Positions 8,101 through 16,694 of a stretch of 61,664 nucleotides of DNA are shown here, one piece after another. Under the pieces are notes generated by a model, which did no database searches, was not told the origin of the DNA, and saw only the letters and a program-made list of their open reading frames with translations. The stretch spans positions 1 through 61,664 of the forward strand of contig NZ_KZ984575.1 in NCBI RefSeq assembly GCF_003574445.1, in the 5' to 3' direction. Numbering within the stretch: the first letter of the stretch is position 1; each line of letters opens with the position of its first letter. Both the position numbers and the translations under genes were made by a program. This stretch comes from Streptomyces sp. YIM 130001 (GTDB lineage: Bacteria > Actinomycetota > Actinomycetes > Streptomycetales > Streptomycetaceae).

Positions 8101-9569
8101 GGCGTCTCCCGTTCCGCGCCGGGAGCGGGACGCCCGACCGTACCGACTCCGTCGCCTGCGCACCCGGTGCCGTACGGCACCGACACGGACACCACCGTTC
8201 CCTCGCCCGGTGTCGAGTCGACGGTGAGGGTTCCGCCCGCCTGACGGGCACGCGTGCGCATACCGCCGAGGCCCTGCCCGCGGCCCGCCGTACGACCGCG
8301 GCGCGGCGGGTGGCCGAGGTCGAAGCCGCGGCCGTCGTCGGCTATGTCCACGGTGGTCCGGTCCTCCAAGCAGGTCAGGGTGACGACGGCCCGGGTCGCT
8401 CCGGCATGCTCCCGCGCGTTCGCCAACGCCTGCTGGGTCACCCGGAGCAGCGCCGTCTCGACGGGCCCGGGCAGCGTACCCGCGACGCCCGGCTCGGCGT
8501 CCAGCCGGAACTCGACGGCCGGACCGGGCGCGCCCTGCCGTTCGGCGAGCGCACGCAGTGCCTGGACGAGGGAGGCGTCGGCGAGGTCGAGCGGAGTCAG
8601 GTCCCGGACGAACCGGCGCACCTCGGCCAGGCCCCGGTCCGCGGTCGCCGCCGCGTCCCGTACGTGCGAGTGCGCGGTGTCCGGGTCGGTGTGCCAATGG
8701 CGTTCGGCGGCCTGGAGGAGCATCTGCTGACTGGACAGGCTCTGGGCGAGGATGTCGTGGATCTCCGCGGACAGCCGCTGGCGCTCGGCGAGGATGCCGG
8801 CGTGCCGTTCGGTGGCAGCCAGTTCACCGCGGGCGCGCACCAGGTCGTCGATCAGTACGCGCTGGCGGCCGGTCAGCCGCCTGCTGTGGACGAGTACGGC
8901 CGTGGCGACGGTGCCGAGAGCCACCGGGGCGATCACCAGGTTCGGGTTGAACCCGCCGGTGGACACCCGGATCTCGGAGGCGACCACCAGCACCACCAGA
9001 CCGGCCGCCAGGGACATCGCCATCCGTACCGGCAGCCGGTGCAGCCCGGTGAAGAGCACCGGCATGGTGCACCAGGTGGCGCTCGGTTCGAGCGCGAGCA
9101 GCAGCAGCCAGAGGCCGAGCACCGCGGCGAGCCAGCACAGGTGCCGGGGGGTGGGGCGTTCGCCGAGGCGGGGCGAGGGGGCGGTCAGCCGGCCGAGCAG
9201 GTAGACGGCGCCGAAGGCGAGGAACAGGACGAGCACCCACCCGGTGTGCGCGCCGTCGGCGGGGCCGTGCGTCAGGAGGCGGGCGACCGCGCCGCCGAGG
9301 AGCAGCACGAAGGCGGCGTCCAGGGCCGCGGTCAGCCAGCGCGCGTCGGGGTCGGGCTCCGTGCCGTCTCGGGCCACCGCGTCCCCATCGTGTAGTTCCG
9401 GGCGCGGGTCGCCTTCCGGACCCGGGCCGATCCCCGGAGGCGACCCGATCTCCGGCTGCGCGCCGGCCGCCCCCGCTCCTTCACGTATACAAGCGTGCTC
9501 CATGCCGTACATCATCCGATCGGCCTGCATCGGCATGACCCGGCGGGGCTGTACGGGGCGGCCGGGCAC
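8097..9569 (-). CDS. Sensor histidine kinase, HisKA_3 (NarX/DesK) type
   Basis: The product has up to 490 residues. An N-terminal cytosolic stretch is followed by about five membrane helices (LTAALDAAFVLLLGGAVARL, WVLVLFLAFGAVYLLGRL, LCWLAAVLGLWLLLLAL, then two more to about residue 235). The H-box is RLSAEIHDILAQSLSSQQ. The ATPase domain shows LLRVTQQALANAREHAGAT (N box), IADDGRGFD (G1) and GLGGMRTRARQAGG (G2). No HAMP or PAS domain is visible, so sensing is probably in the membrane part. Several ATG codons lie in the first 25 codons, so the start is uncertain. The stop overlaps the response regulator start. Confidence 0.87.
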   Translation of the reverse strand: MPGRPVQPRRVMPMQADRMMYGMEHACIREGAGAAGAQPEIGSPPGIGPGPEGDPRPELHDGDAVARDGTEPDPDARWLTAALDAAFVLLLGGAVARLLTHGPADGAHTGWVLVLFLAFGAVYLLGRLTAPSPRLGERPTPRHLCWLAAVLGLWLLLLALEPSATWCTMPVLFTGLHRLPVRMAMSLAAGLVVLVVASEIRVSTGGFNPNLVIAPVALGTVATAVLVHSRRLTGRQRVLIDDLVRARGELAATERHAGILAERQRLSAEIHDILAQSLSSQQMLLQAAERHWHTDPDTAHSHVRDAAATADRGLAEVRRFVRDLTPLDLADASLVQALRALAERQGAPGPAVEFRLDAEPGVAGTLPGPVETALLRVTQQALANAREHAGATRAVVTLTCLEDRTTVDIADDGRGFDLGHPPRRGRTAGRGQGLGGMRTRARQAGGTLTVDSTPGEGTVVSVSVPYGTGCAGDGVGTVGRPAPGAERETP

Positions 9570-9637
9570 CGGACGTGCGGGAGCGCTCGCGCCGTGAGAC
9601 TTCTGGAGACACGGCCCCTACGGAGATCGAGCCAGCC

Positions 9638-10408
9638 ATGCCGAAGAAGCTCACGGCCAACCGCGCCTCCCTCACCCACCGCGTGACCTACGCCCTGCGC
9701 AACCCCGGCCGGGTGCCGCGCCACCTGCGCCGCACCGCCCGCGACGCCTGGCTGCGGCACCGCTCGACCGACCACATCGCCTACTACCGGGCGGTGATGC
9801 GCTCCGACACCCGGCGCGACCCGGACCTGGCCGTGGGCGGCCGCAGCCGGGAGCGCTGGCTGGCGCTCGGGCAGATGCAGTTCGACTACCTGACGGGCCA
9901 CGGCCTGCGCCCCGAGCACCGGCTCCTGGAGATCGGCTGCGGCAACCTGCGGGCCGGCTGGCGGTTCATCGAGTACCTGGAACCCGGCCACTACTACGGC
10001 GTCGACATCTCCCCCGACATCCTGTTCGCCGCGCAGGACACCCTCCGCGACCAGGGGCTGCAGGAACGGCTGCCGGCACTGACGCCGGTGCGCGATCTAC
10101 GGCTGCAGTTCCTGCCGGACGGCGCCTTCGACGTGGTGCACGCGCACAGCGTGTTCTCGCACTCGCCGCTGTCGGTGATCGAGGAGTGCTTCGCCCACAT
10201 AGGCCGCATCCTGGCGCCCGGCGGCTGGTTCGACTTCACCTTCGACCGCACCGAGGGCGAGGAGCACCAGGTACTGCACGAGGACTTCTACTACCGCACC
10301 GAAACCCTCACCGCCCTCGCCGCCCGGCACGGCCTCACGGCCCACTTCATGGACGACTGGGAGGCCCTGCCCCACGGCCAGTCCAAGATCCGGATCACTG
10401 CGGGGTGA
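9638..10408 (+). CDS. Class I SAM-dependent methyltransferase
   Basis: The 256-residue product has the Rossmann methyltransferase motifs: RLLEIGCGNLRAGWRFIEYL (motif I, about residue 89), YYGVDISPDILFAA (acidic end of strand 2), GAFDVVHAHSVFSHSPLSVI (motif IV region) and ILAPGGWFDFTFDR (post-motif). The basic N-terminus (PKKLTANRASLTHRVTYALR) precedes a helical lead-in. I chose the ATG of MPKKLTANR, 13 bases after a GGAG; the frame is open 63 bases further upstream, which could lengthen the protein. The substrate is not predictable. The gene is divergent from the histidine kinase and converges on the acetyltransferase gene. Confidence 0.82.
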   Translation: MPKKLTANRASLTHRVTYALRNPGRVPRHLRRTARDAWLRHRSTDHIAYYRAVMRSDTRRDPDLAVGGRSRERWLALGQMQFDYLTGHGLRPEHRLLEIGCGNLRAGWRFIEYLEPGHYYGVDISPDILFAAQDTLRDQGLQERLPALTPVRDLRLQFLPDGAFDVVHAHSVFSHSPLSVIEECFAHIGRILAPGGWFDFTFDRTEGEEHQVLHEDFYYRTETLTALAARHGLTAHFMDDWEALPHGQSKIRITAG

Positions 10409-10467
10409 GGTGAACGGTTCCGGGCGCGGCGCCGGCCTCAATGGCACATCGGCCACGGGGGACCCTT

Positions 10468-11001
10468 TCAGCGCTCCCCGGGGAGGACCCCCAGCCCTTT
10501 CGCCATCACGCGCTCCCTCGTGACTCCGTCGGGCAGGACGTCTCCGGGCTCCCCCATGTCGACGAAGCCGTGGCGTCGGTACAGGGCGGCGGCAGTGTCG
10601 TTGTCCGGGAGTACGGCGAGTCTCAGCGTCGTGGCACCCGATGTACGCGCCCAGGACTCGACGGCCGCGATCAGGCGATCACCCACGCCGCGGCCGCGGG
10701 CGCGCGGATCGACCCAGAGCGAACGGAGTTCGCAGGTGCCGCCGGCGCCGGGCAGGCCGGCGACCATACCGACGGGGTGATCGTCGAGAACCGCGACGAG
10801 GTTGTGGGCGGCGGGCATGGCCAGTCGCTCGCGCCAGCGGTGTTCGCCGCCGTGGGGCCAGTCCTGGAGACGGGCTTTGAAGGCGTGCGGTGATTCGGCG
10901 AGAGCGGCCAGGCGGACTTCTCGCCACAAGGTCCAGTCGGCCTCGGTGACCACGCGGAGGCGCACCGGGGAACCTGGACGTACTTCCGTCGCACGCATCA
11001 C
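10468..11001 (-). CDS. GNAT family N-acetyltransferase
   Basis: The 177-residue product has the full acetyltransferase fold: an N-terminal VRLRVVTEADWTLWREVR, the beta-4 strand LVAVLDDHPVGMVAGLPG, the acetyl-CoA pyrophosphate loop ELRSLWVDPRARGRGVGDRL (motif A, RGRGVG) and LPDNDTAAALYRRHGFVDMG (motif B). The C-terminal GVTRERVMAKGL resembles the end of RimI-like and streptothricin-type enzymes. The start is either the GTG overlapping the DinB stop or the ATG three bases later. Coupling to the DinB gene suggests a shared small-molecule detoxification role, but no substrate can be named. Confidence 0.87.
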   Translation of the reverse strand: MMRATEVRPGSPVRLRVVTEADWTLWREVRLAALAESPHAFKARLQDWPHGGEHRWRERLAMPAAHNLVAVLDDHPVGMVAGLPGAGGTCELRSLWVDPRARGRGVGDRLIAAVESWARTSGATTLRLAVLPDNDTAAALYRRHGFVDMGEPGDVLPDGVTRERVMAKGLGVLPGER

Positions 11002-11507
11002 GACCCCGTGGTGCCGTCCGCCAGTTCCCGCAGGATGTCCAAGTGGCCGTTGTGGCGGGCGGTTTCCTCGATCATGTGCAGGAGGATCCAGCCGAGGGTG
11101 ACGTGCGTGCCGTCGCGGATCGGGTGCTTCGCGGTGGCGTCCAGGCCGGCGGCGGCGATGATCGCGTCGTGGCGGGCCGCAGCGGCCTCGTACTCGGCGA
11201 TGACCTCCGCGAGCGGGAGCTGCGCACCGAGCCGCAGCTCGCGGTCGGGATCGTCATCGGTCCAGGGGCCGACGTCCGGCTCCCCGAGGAAGATCACCTC
11301 GAACCACCAATGCTCCACCCACCGCAGGTGGTTGACGATCCCACCCACGGTCGTCAACGGCGACCCCGGCAACGGCGCCGCCGACGCCCCCTCGGCCGCA
11401 AGCCCCTCACACTTGGCGACGGCGGTCGCCCGCGCGTAACCGAGCATCGTGGTCAGCAGGGACCGCTCATCGAAGGCGGCAGGCATATCGGTACGCGATG
11501 TCGGCAT
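10998..11507 (-). CDS. DinB / DUF664 family protein
   Basis: The 169-residue product fits the DinB-like four-helix fold. It shows LLTTMLGYARATAVAKCEGL at the N-terminus, VGGIVNHLRWVEHWWFEVIF with the first conserved metal-site histidine, and WILLHMIEETARHNGHLDIL with the C-terminal H-x3-E-x3-H cluster. Actinobacterial DUF664 members are thought to be mycothiol- or bacillithiol-dependent transferases or hydrolases; this is family knowledge, not shown here. The start may be the ATG used or one 21 bases later (MPAAFDERS). The stop overlaps the acetyltransferase start, so the two are translationally coupled. Confidence 0.82.
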   Translation of the reverse strand: MPTSRTDMPAAFDERSLLTTMLGYARATAVAKCEGLAAEGASAAPLPGSPLTTVGGIVNHLRWVEHWWFEVIFLGEPDVGPWTDDDPDRELRLGAQLPLAEVIAEYEAAAARHDAIIAAAGLDATAKHPIRDGTHVTLGWILLHMIEETARHNGHLDILRELADGTTGS

Positions 11508-11558
11508 CCGGCGATGATGGCACCGGCGCCCGGCCGGGGACAGCGAATAACCCGGCGC

Positions 11559-12035
11559 TCAGCCGTCGAGCATGCGGAAGTCCTCGAACGAGAAGCCGGG
11601 CGACACGATGCAGCTGACGAGCACCTCGTCGTCCCCGGCAGGTTCCGCACGCTGCCAGACGCCGGGCGGTACGACGGCCTGCAGCACCTGGCCCCGTTCG
11701 AGGTCCGGACCCAGGACCAGCCTGGACGGCTGACCACTCGGCGTGTGACCCGACCCGCCGAGATCCAGGTGGAGCGGCCCTCCGCTGTGCCACAGCCAGA
11801 GCTCCGCGGAACGCACCGTGTGCCACCGCGACTCCTCACCGGGCGGCAGCAGGAAGTGGATGGCCGTGGCACTCGGCCGACCACCCGGATACCCCTCGGG
11901 ATGCACGGTGACCTCGCTGCGCCACGTCTCCCGGTACCAGCCGCCCTCGGGGTGCGGCGACAGATCGAGGGCCGCGGCGGTCGCCGGCCGGTCACTCGTC
12001 GCACGGTCACCGCGCGGGGAGCTTTCGCTGTCCAT
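11559..12035 (-). CDS. Cupin domain protein (DUF985 family)
   Basis: The 158-residue product matches the DUF985/cupin_5 family: LSPHPEGGWYRETWRSEVTV, SATAIHFLLPPGEESRWHTV (first cupin motif with His and Glu), ELWLWHSGGPLHLDL, and LQAVVPPGVWQRAEP, VSCIVSPGFSFEDF (second motif and conserved end). The fold is a metal-binding beta barrel; the family is described as epimerase-like but the reaction is not established. The start at MDSESSPRG is chosen because GGTGAGG lies 5-10 bases upstream; the frame is open further 5' without a ribosome site. A strong terminator separates it from purA. Confidence 0.85.
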   Translation of the reverse strand: MDSESSPRGDRATSDRPATAAALDLSPHPEGGWYRETWRSEVTVHPEGYPGGRPSATAIHFLLPPGEESRWHTVRSAELWLWHSGGPLHLDLGGSGHTPSGQPSRLVLGPDLERGQVLQAVVPPGVWQRAEPAGDDEVLVSCIVSPGFSFEDFRMLDG

Positions 12036-12179
12036 GAAGACCTCACCTTCGGCCGAGCTACGGCACACCTGCCGGGAAGGGCACCCGCCCATCCCGCTCC
12101 GTCCCGTTCCATCCAAGGATGCACCGGATCACGGGTGGTGGAAGTGCCGTGCGGCGGACGGCGGCGCGGACCGCAGGCG

Positions 12180-12215
12180 AAGGGCGCCGCGAGAGGATCT
12201 CTCCGCGGCGCCCTT
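12180..12215. terminator. Strong GC-rich hairpin downstream of purA
   Basis: AAGGGCGCCGCG pairs exactly with CGCGGCGCCCTT (12 bp). An inner AGAG/CTCT stem is set off by one bulged base and closed by a GAT loop. It lies between the purA stop and the cupin gene start, both on the minus strand, with no T-run, as is common in Streptomyces terminators. Confidence 0.85.
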
Positions 12216-12264
12216 CGTGGTTCACAGCACCGGGGCGGACTTCGCGCTCACCCCGACCACCGGC

Positions 12265-13548
12265 TCAGAGGAACGAGTTGACCTGGATGGTCTCGTCGCG
12301 GCCCGGGCCCACGCCGATCGCCGAGATCGGTGCGCCGGACATCTCCTCGAGGGACTTCACGTACGCCTGCGCGTTCTTCGGCAGGTCGGCGAACGTCTTC
12401 GCCTTGGTGATGTCCTCGGACCAGCCCGGCAGGTACTCGTACACCGGCTTCGCGTGGTGGAAGTCGGTCTGGTTGTACGGGAGTTCGTCGACGCGCTTGC
12501 CGTCGATCTCGTACGCCACGCAGACCGGGATCTGCTCCCAGCCGGTGAGCACGTCGAGCTTGGTGAGGAAGAAGTCGGTGAGGCCGTTGACCCGGGTCGC
12601 GTAGCGGGCGATGACCGCGTCGAACCAGCCGCAGCGCCGGTCGCGCCCGGTGGTCACACCGCGCTCGCCGCCGATCCGGCGCAGCGCCTCGCCGTCCTCG
12701 TCGAACAGTTCGGTGGGGAACGGTCCGGCGCCCACGCGCGTGGTGTACGCCTTCAGGATGCCGATGACCCGGCTGATCTTCGTCGGGCCCACGCCCGCGC
12801 CCGTGCAGGCGCCGCCCGCGGTCGGGTTCGACGAGGTGACGAAGGGATACGTGCCGTGGTCGACGTCGAGCAACGTGCCCTGACCGCCCTCGAAGAGGAC
12901 GACCTTGCCCGCGTCGACGGCGTCGTTCAGGACGAGCGTGGTGTCCGCGACGTACGGCCGGAGCTCCTCGGCGTACTGAAGCATCTCCTCGACGATCTGC
13001 GGCGCCTCGATCGCGCGCCGGTTGAAGACCTTCGCCAGGAGCTGGTTCTTGGTCTCGAGCGCGGCCTCGACCTTCTGCTCCAGGATCGACTCGTCGTAGA
13101 GGTCCTGGACGCGGATGCCCACGCGGTTGATCTTGTCGGCGTACGTCGGGCCGATGCCACGGCCCGTGGTGCCGATCCTGCGCTTGCCGAGGAACCGCTC
13201 CGTCACCTTGTCCATCGTGACGTTGTACGGAGTGATCAGGTGGGCGTTACCGCTGATCAGGAGCTTGGACGTGTCGACACCGCGGTCGTTCAGCCCGCTC
13301 AGCTCGGAGAGCAGGACGGCCGGGTCGACGACGACTCCGTTCCCGATCACCGGGGTGCACCCCGGTGAGAGGATTCCGGAAGGGAGGAGATGCAGCGCGT
13401 ACTTCTGGTCGCCCACGACGACCGTGTGGCCGGCGTTGTTGCCGCCCTGGTAGCGCACTACGTAGTCCACGGATCCACCGAGCAGGTCGGTGGCCTTTCC
13501 CTTGCCCTCGTCACCCCACTGAGCACCGAGCAGCACAAGTGCGGGCAC
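12265..13548 (-). CDS. purA: Adenylosuccinate synthetase
   Basis: The 427-residue product catalyses the GTP-dependent joining of IMP and aspartate to adenylosuccinate, the first committed step of AMP synthesis, in the cytosol. Signatures: LVLLGAQWGDEGKGKATDLL (GTP P-loop with catalytic Asp and Lys), VVRYQGGNNAGHTVVVG with the catalytic His, RRIGTTGRGIGPTYADK (IMP binding), and VTTGRDRRCGWFDAV (aspartate/IMP loop). The length is typical. The start is a GTG preceded by GGAAGGGG. The gene stands alone, ending in a strong hairpin and diverging from a diacylglycerol-kinase-like gene. Confidence 0.98.
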   Translation of the reverse strand: MPALVLLGAQWGDEGKGKATDLLGGSVDYVVRYQGGNNAGHTVVVGDQKYALHLLPSGILSPGCTPVIGNGVVVDPAVLLSELSGLNDRGVDTSKLLISGNAHLITPYNVTMDKVTERFLGKRRIGTTGRGIGPTYADKINRVGIRVQDLYDESILEQKVEAALETKNQLLAKVFNRRAIEAPQIVEEMLQYAEELRPYVADTTLVLNDAVDAGKVVLFEGGQGTLLDVDHGTYPFVTSSNPTAGGACTGAGVGPTKISRVIGILKAYTTRVGAGPFPTELFDEDGEALRRIGGERGVTTGRDRRCGWFDAVIARYATRVNGLTDFFLTKLDVLTGWEQIPVCVAYEIDGKRVDELPYNQTDFHHAKPVYEYLPGWSEDITKAKTFADLPKNAQAYVKSLEEMSGAPISAIGVGPGRDETIQVNSFL

Positions 13549-13662
13549 AGGCGTACACCCCTTCCGGGTGGGGCATGTCCAAGGTCAGAGGCTTGGTTCT
13601 GTTCGCCTCGGCGACCGCCGTTGGCCGCATTACCCGTCGGACCGGTGCCCCGGAATAGACGA

Positions 13663-13690
13663 AGCCCCTGGCGCAATAGCGCAAGGGGCT
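13663..13690. other. Hairpin in the purA divergent promoter region
   Basis: AGCCCCTGGCGC pairs with GCGCAAGGGGCT around an AATA loop; 11 of 12 positions pair. It lies 115 bases upstream of the purA start and 35 upstream of the divergent gene. It could be an operator or a 5' leader structure. It matches no riboswitch class known to me. Confidence 0.5.
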
Positions 13691-13724
13691 CTTGCACAAA
13701 GATGCTACCCGAGGAAGGACCGAG

Positions 13725-14675
13725 GTGTCGGCTCCAGAGTCCGCCGCTCAGCGCCCGCAGAGTGCAGAACCGGGTGAAAGGGGCACACAGCCGGGCGAAC
13801 GGCCCGGCGCCCGCCCTCTCCTGGTCGTCGTCGACCCGAGCGCACGCAGCAAGGACGGGGAGTCCGTACGGATCGCGAAGGATGTGCTGTCCGCGGGCAC
13901 CACGTCGGTCAAGGTCTGCCTGCCCGACGGGCCGGAGGAATTCGCGCGCGCCCTGGCCCGCAGGGGTGCGCGCCGCCCGGTCGTGATCGGCGACGACCGT
14001 GCGCTGCTGCGCGCCGTGACCCACCTGCACCGCGAGCGGGATCTCGAGGATGCGGCGCTCTCGGTGGTGCCGGTGGGTGCGTCGACCGAGCTCGTACGGG
14101 GCTTCGGAGTGCCGGCCGGGGCGGTGGAGGCGGCCCGGGCGGTGCTCGACGGGCTGCCGCACAGGCTCGACCTGCTCGTGGACGACAGCGACGGCGTGGT
14201 CCTCGGTGACCTGCGGCTTCCGGTACATCCGGGCGACGAGCGGGACGGGGCGTCGGGCGACGGGGACGGCGGCCGCGGGACCGGCGATGACCCGTGGTGG
14301 GCGCCGCCGCTCAGGACCTGCCAGTCCCTGTTCCAGTCCCTCGCCGCTCGTACGCCGGTGCGCGGCGGCCTCGACGGGGTGCCGCCCGCGCGGCTGCGGG
14401 TGGAGGCGGACGGGGAGACACTCGTCGATCTGGACCGGCCCGTCGGGCTCGTGTCGGTCACCGCGGGCGGTGCCCGGAGCGGTTTCGCCCGTATCGAGGT
14501 GCGGGCGGCGGGTCCTGGATCGCAGGACCCGGTGGCCCACGCGATCGCACGTTCCCTGACGATCTCGGGCGCCGACTTCCGCTACCGGGCTGACATGGTC
14601 ACGGCGGGTCCGGTCCGCCGCCGTACGTGGACGGTCCGGCCCCAGGCGTGGATGCTGACGCTGCCTCGGGGGTGA
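13725..14675 (+). CDS. Diacylglycerol kinase catalytic-domain-like protein
   Basis: The 316-residue product resembles the DAGK_cat/NAD-kinase-like fold: PLLVVVDPSARSKDGESVRI (first strand and turn), VKVCLPDGPEEFARALAR, RPVVIGDDRALLRAVTHLH (the GDD segment), LSVVPVGASTELVRGFGVP where active kinases have a GT(x)NDFAR-type motif, and a C-terminal beta domain. The altered active-site motif makes real lipid kinase activity doubtful. The start is a GTG with GAGGAAGGA 6 bases upstream; an ATG 33 bases earlier lacks a ribosome site. The gene is divergent from purA. Confidence 0.75.
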   Translation: MSAPESAAQRPQSAEPGERGTQPGERPGARPLLVVVDPSARSKDGESVRIAKDVLSAGTTSVKVCLPDGPEEFARALARRGARRPVVIGDDRALLRAVTHLHRERDLEDAALSVVPVGASTELVRGFGVPAGAVEAARAVLDGLPHRLDLLVDDSDGVVLGDLRLPVHPGDERDGASGDGDGGRGTGDDPWWAPPLRTCQSLFQSLAARTPVRGGLDGVPPARLRVEADGETLVDLDRPVGLVSVTAGGARSGFARIEVRAAGPGSQDPVAHAIARSLTISGADFRYRADMVTAGPVRRRTWTVRPQAWMLTLPRG

Positions 14676-14709
14676 GGGAGCGTCGAACGTGCGCGAGAGC
14701 CGCGGCCGG

Positions 14710-14745
14710 GTGCCGCAGAAGCTCGGGGTGCCGCAGAAGCTCGGG
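14710..14745. repeat. Two tandem 18-base units
   Basis: GTGCCGCAGAAGCTCGGG occurs twice head to tail, with the start of a third copy following. It fills the short gap between two convergent genes and could form nested structures. No coding role is supported. Confidence 0.7.
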
Positions 14746-14768
14746 GTGCCTCGGAAGGCGCGGACGCC

Positions 14769-15716
14769 TCACAGCGTGGACGGCACGATCACGCAGGTCG
14801 GTCGGGGAGTGGCGGAGGCGGCGTTCTGGTCGCGGACGACGCTGACGCCGCGGCCGGCCTCGAACTGGGCGAGTTCCTCCGGGAGCCGGTACCGGGTCTC
14901 CGTCAGCTCCGTGCCGTCCTCGGTGTGCACGGTGACCACCGTCTCCCAGAAGTCGCCGTGGCGGTGGGCCCCGACGGCGACGGAGGCGACCTCGGCCGCC
15001 TCCGGCTGCGACGCGGGAGGGGCCGGCGTGCGAGGGACGGAGCCCGTGCCGGAGGACCGCGCGTCCTCGGGCCGCGCGTCCTCGGGCCGCGCGTCCTCGG
15101 GCTGCGGGTCGCCCAGGGCGCGTTCGGCCTCCGTACGCAGAGTCATCAGGGTCGACGGGTCGTGCTGCGGCTCGATCCGTACGAGGTGCTTCAACCCGGG
15201 GTAACGGCGGAAGCCGAACAGCATGCCGGGCTCGATCGGACAGGCGGATTCCGTCGGGAACTGCTGCAGACCGTGGACGAGGGGGCCGGTCGCATCGCCG
15301 AGGGGGCGCGCGATGACGCGGACGTCATGCATGCCGCTCGCACACCCCTCGCCCCAGCTGACAATGTCGAGTCCGACGACGCAGGCCGCCTCCAGCGGGG
15401 TGTCGGGGACCTCACGTTCGCGTCCGTCGTCCCGCTGGACGGAGCTGAAGGTTCCGAACAGGAGCAACAAGAGGAGCGCGCCGACCGGCGTCCACCACGT
15501 CCAGTCGAGTTCGGTGGTGACCGCCGCCAGGGCCGCGACGCCGGTGGCGGTGACCGTGAGCAGGGACAAGGGGAGGGTGATGCGTCGGCGGGCCCGCAGC
15601 CGGCGGACGTACCCGGCGTGCCGGGCGAGCATCCAGGCGTCCGGAGGACCAGGATCCGGTGCGGCTGCCGGGACACCGGGCGGCCGGGAAGTTCCGGGGA
15701 CGCGTTCCGTGGTCAT
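14769..15716 (-). CDS. Hypothetical membrane protein with (PEDAR)3 linker
   Basis: The 315-residue product has two adjacent membrane helices near residues 47-88 (ITLPLSLLTVTATGVAALAA and WTPVGALLLLLLFGTFSSV), flanked by a basic cytosolic N-terminus. The large C-terminal domain holds ACVVGLDIVSWGEGCASG, QFPTESACPIEPGMLFGFRR and a beta-rich end (FWETVVTVHTEDGTELTETR). Between them lies PEDARPEDARPEDAR, coded by three 15-base units. I know no family. The start is the ATG one base after the stop of the upstream membrane gene (TGA-G-ATG), so the two are coupled and probably form one membrane assembly. Confidence 0.7.
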   Translation of the reverse strand: MTTERVPGTSRPPGVPAAAPDPGPPDAWMLARHAGYVRRLRARRRITLPLSLLTVTATGVAALAAVTTELDWTWWTPVGALLLLLLFGTFSSVQRDDGREREVPDTPLEAACVVGLDIVSWGEGCASGMHDVRVIARPLGDATGPLVHGLQQFPTESACPIEPGMLFGFRRYPGLKHLVRIEPQHDPSTLMTLRTEAERALGDPQPEDARPEDARPEDARSSGTGSVPRTPAPPASQPEAAEVASVAVGAHRHGDFWETVVTVHTEDGTELTETRYRLPEELAQFEAGRGVSVVRDQNAASATPRPTCVIVPSTL

Positions 15717-15717
15717 C

Positions 15718-16677
15718 TCAGTACCACGTGGGCCACAGAACCCACCGTCCACAAGGCGGTCCGTCGGTCGCTTCCCGCGCGGATCCCCTCGTCCGCCGCG
15801 TCGTCACCCGGGCGACGAGGGCCTGTCCGCTGTGCCGGGCGGTGGCAATCTCCTCCGGGCGCAGAAACCCCCGCACCGTGGAGCTCTCCGGATCGTCGGG
15901 GTGCGGGCCGATGGCGGGCGGACGAGGCAAGGGGTCCTCCACACCCTCGTGCAGGACCCGTTCCCTCGCCCTCGCCTTGGAGAGCTGACGCAGCACCTTC
16001 GGGTCGACGCCGAGGTTCTCGGCGTGCAGTTCCTCCGAGGGGACGACCGGGCCGACGATGAGCTCGACCTCGACATGTCCCGCCCGCACCCGGCCCGTTG
16101 GGCGCAGCGCCGTCAGCCGCACCCGTTCCGGCGTGGCGTTCAGGAGTACGTCGTACTCCTCGGCGTTCAGGAGGCCGAGCCGACTGCGGTGGTCGAGGAG
16201 AAGGCGACGGGTTCGGGCGGAGGAAATGACCTCGGGCAGTGTGTCCGCGGGGGCGGGGCTCGCCGCCAACAGCGTGTACCTGCCGGCGCGCACGTTGTTG
16301 CCGTCGCCGACCGTCCCGTCCTCGCGGTACTCCGAACCATCGGGCCACCTCAGCCGTAGCCTCGCCCGGGCCGGGCCGCCCTCGCCGTCGCCGGTACCGC
16401 CGGTGACCTCGACGATCTCACCGACCACCACCACCCCTTCGGCCCGGCTCCCGCCTTCCTCGGACGTCGACCGCCACCCCGGGATCTGCTCCGGGGCGGA
16501 CTGCCAGGGCACCATCCGCCGCCGGAGGTAGTGGGCCGGATCGTGCGGGACGGGCAGCTCGTGACGGTGCCGCCACCGGGAGAAGGACTCTGCCCACGCG
16601 AACAGGGTGAGCAGCGCGATAGCCACGCTGATGCAGAGCGGCACGACGAGATCGACCGCGAGGGACCCGGTGGTCAT
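15718..16677 (-). CDS. Hypothetical single-pass membrane protein
   Basis: The 319-residue product begins with one membrane helix (VDLVVPLCISVAIALLTLFA, residues 7-26). A cytosolic region follows with a beta-rich segment (GVVVVGEIVEVTGG, ARLRLRWPDGSEYREDGTVG, VRAGRYTLLAAS) and a second similar strand set (VRAGHVEVELIVGPVVPSEE). The C-terminal third is basic and proline-rich. The start is well placed 4 bases after GTGAGG. The stop is one base from the next gene, also a membrane protein. The paired organisation suggests interacting partners; the role is unknown. A 12-bp inverted repeat lies just upstream. Confidence 0.7.
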   Translation of the reverse strand: MTTGSLAVDLVVPLCISVAIALLTLFAWAESFSRWRHRHELPVPHDPAHYLRRRMVPWQSAPEQIPGWRSTSEEGGSRAEGVVVVGEIVEVTGGTGDGEGGPARARLRLRWPDGSEYREDGTVGDGNNVRAGRYTLLAASPAPADTLPEVISSARTRRLLLDHRSRLGLLNAEEYDVLLNATPERVRLTALRPTGRVRAGHVEVELIVGPVVPSEELHAENLGVDPKVLRQLSKARARERVLHEGVEDPLPRPPAIGPHPDDPESSTVRGFLRPEEIATARHSGQALVARVTTRRTRGSAREATDGPPCGRWVLWPTWY

Positions 16678-16694
16678 GCGCCTCACTGTGCCAG

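Noticed and set aside
8101..8697. Upstream extension of the response regulator frame into the kinase gene
   Set aside because: This part overlaps the conserved kinase ATPase domain and shows no homology. The GTG at the kinase stop gives a coupled start.
13663..13690. Purine riboswitch upstream of purA
   Set aside because: Only one stem is present; the multi-helix junction and conserved loops of purine riboswitches are not seen.
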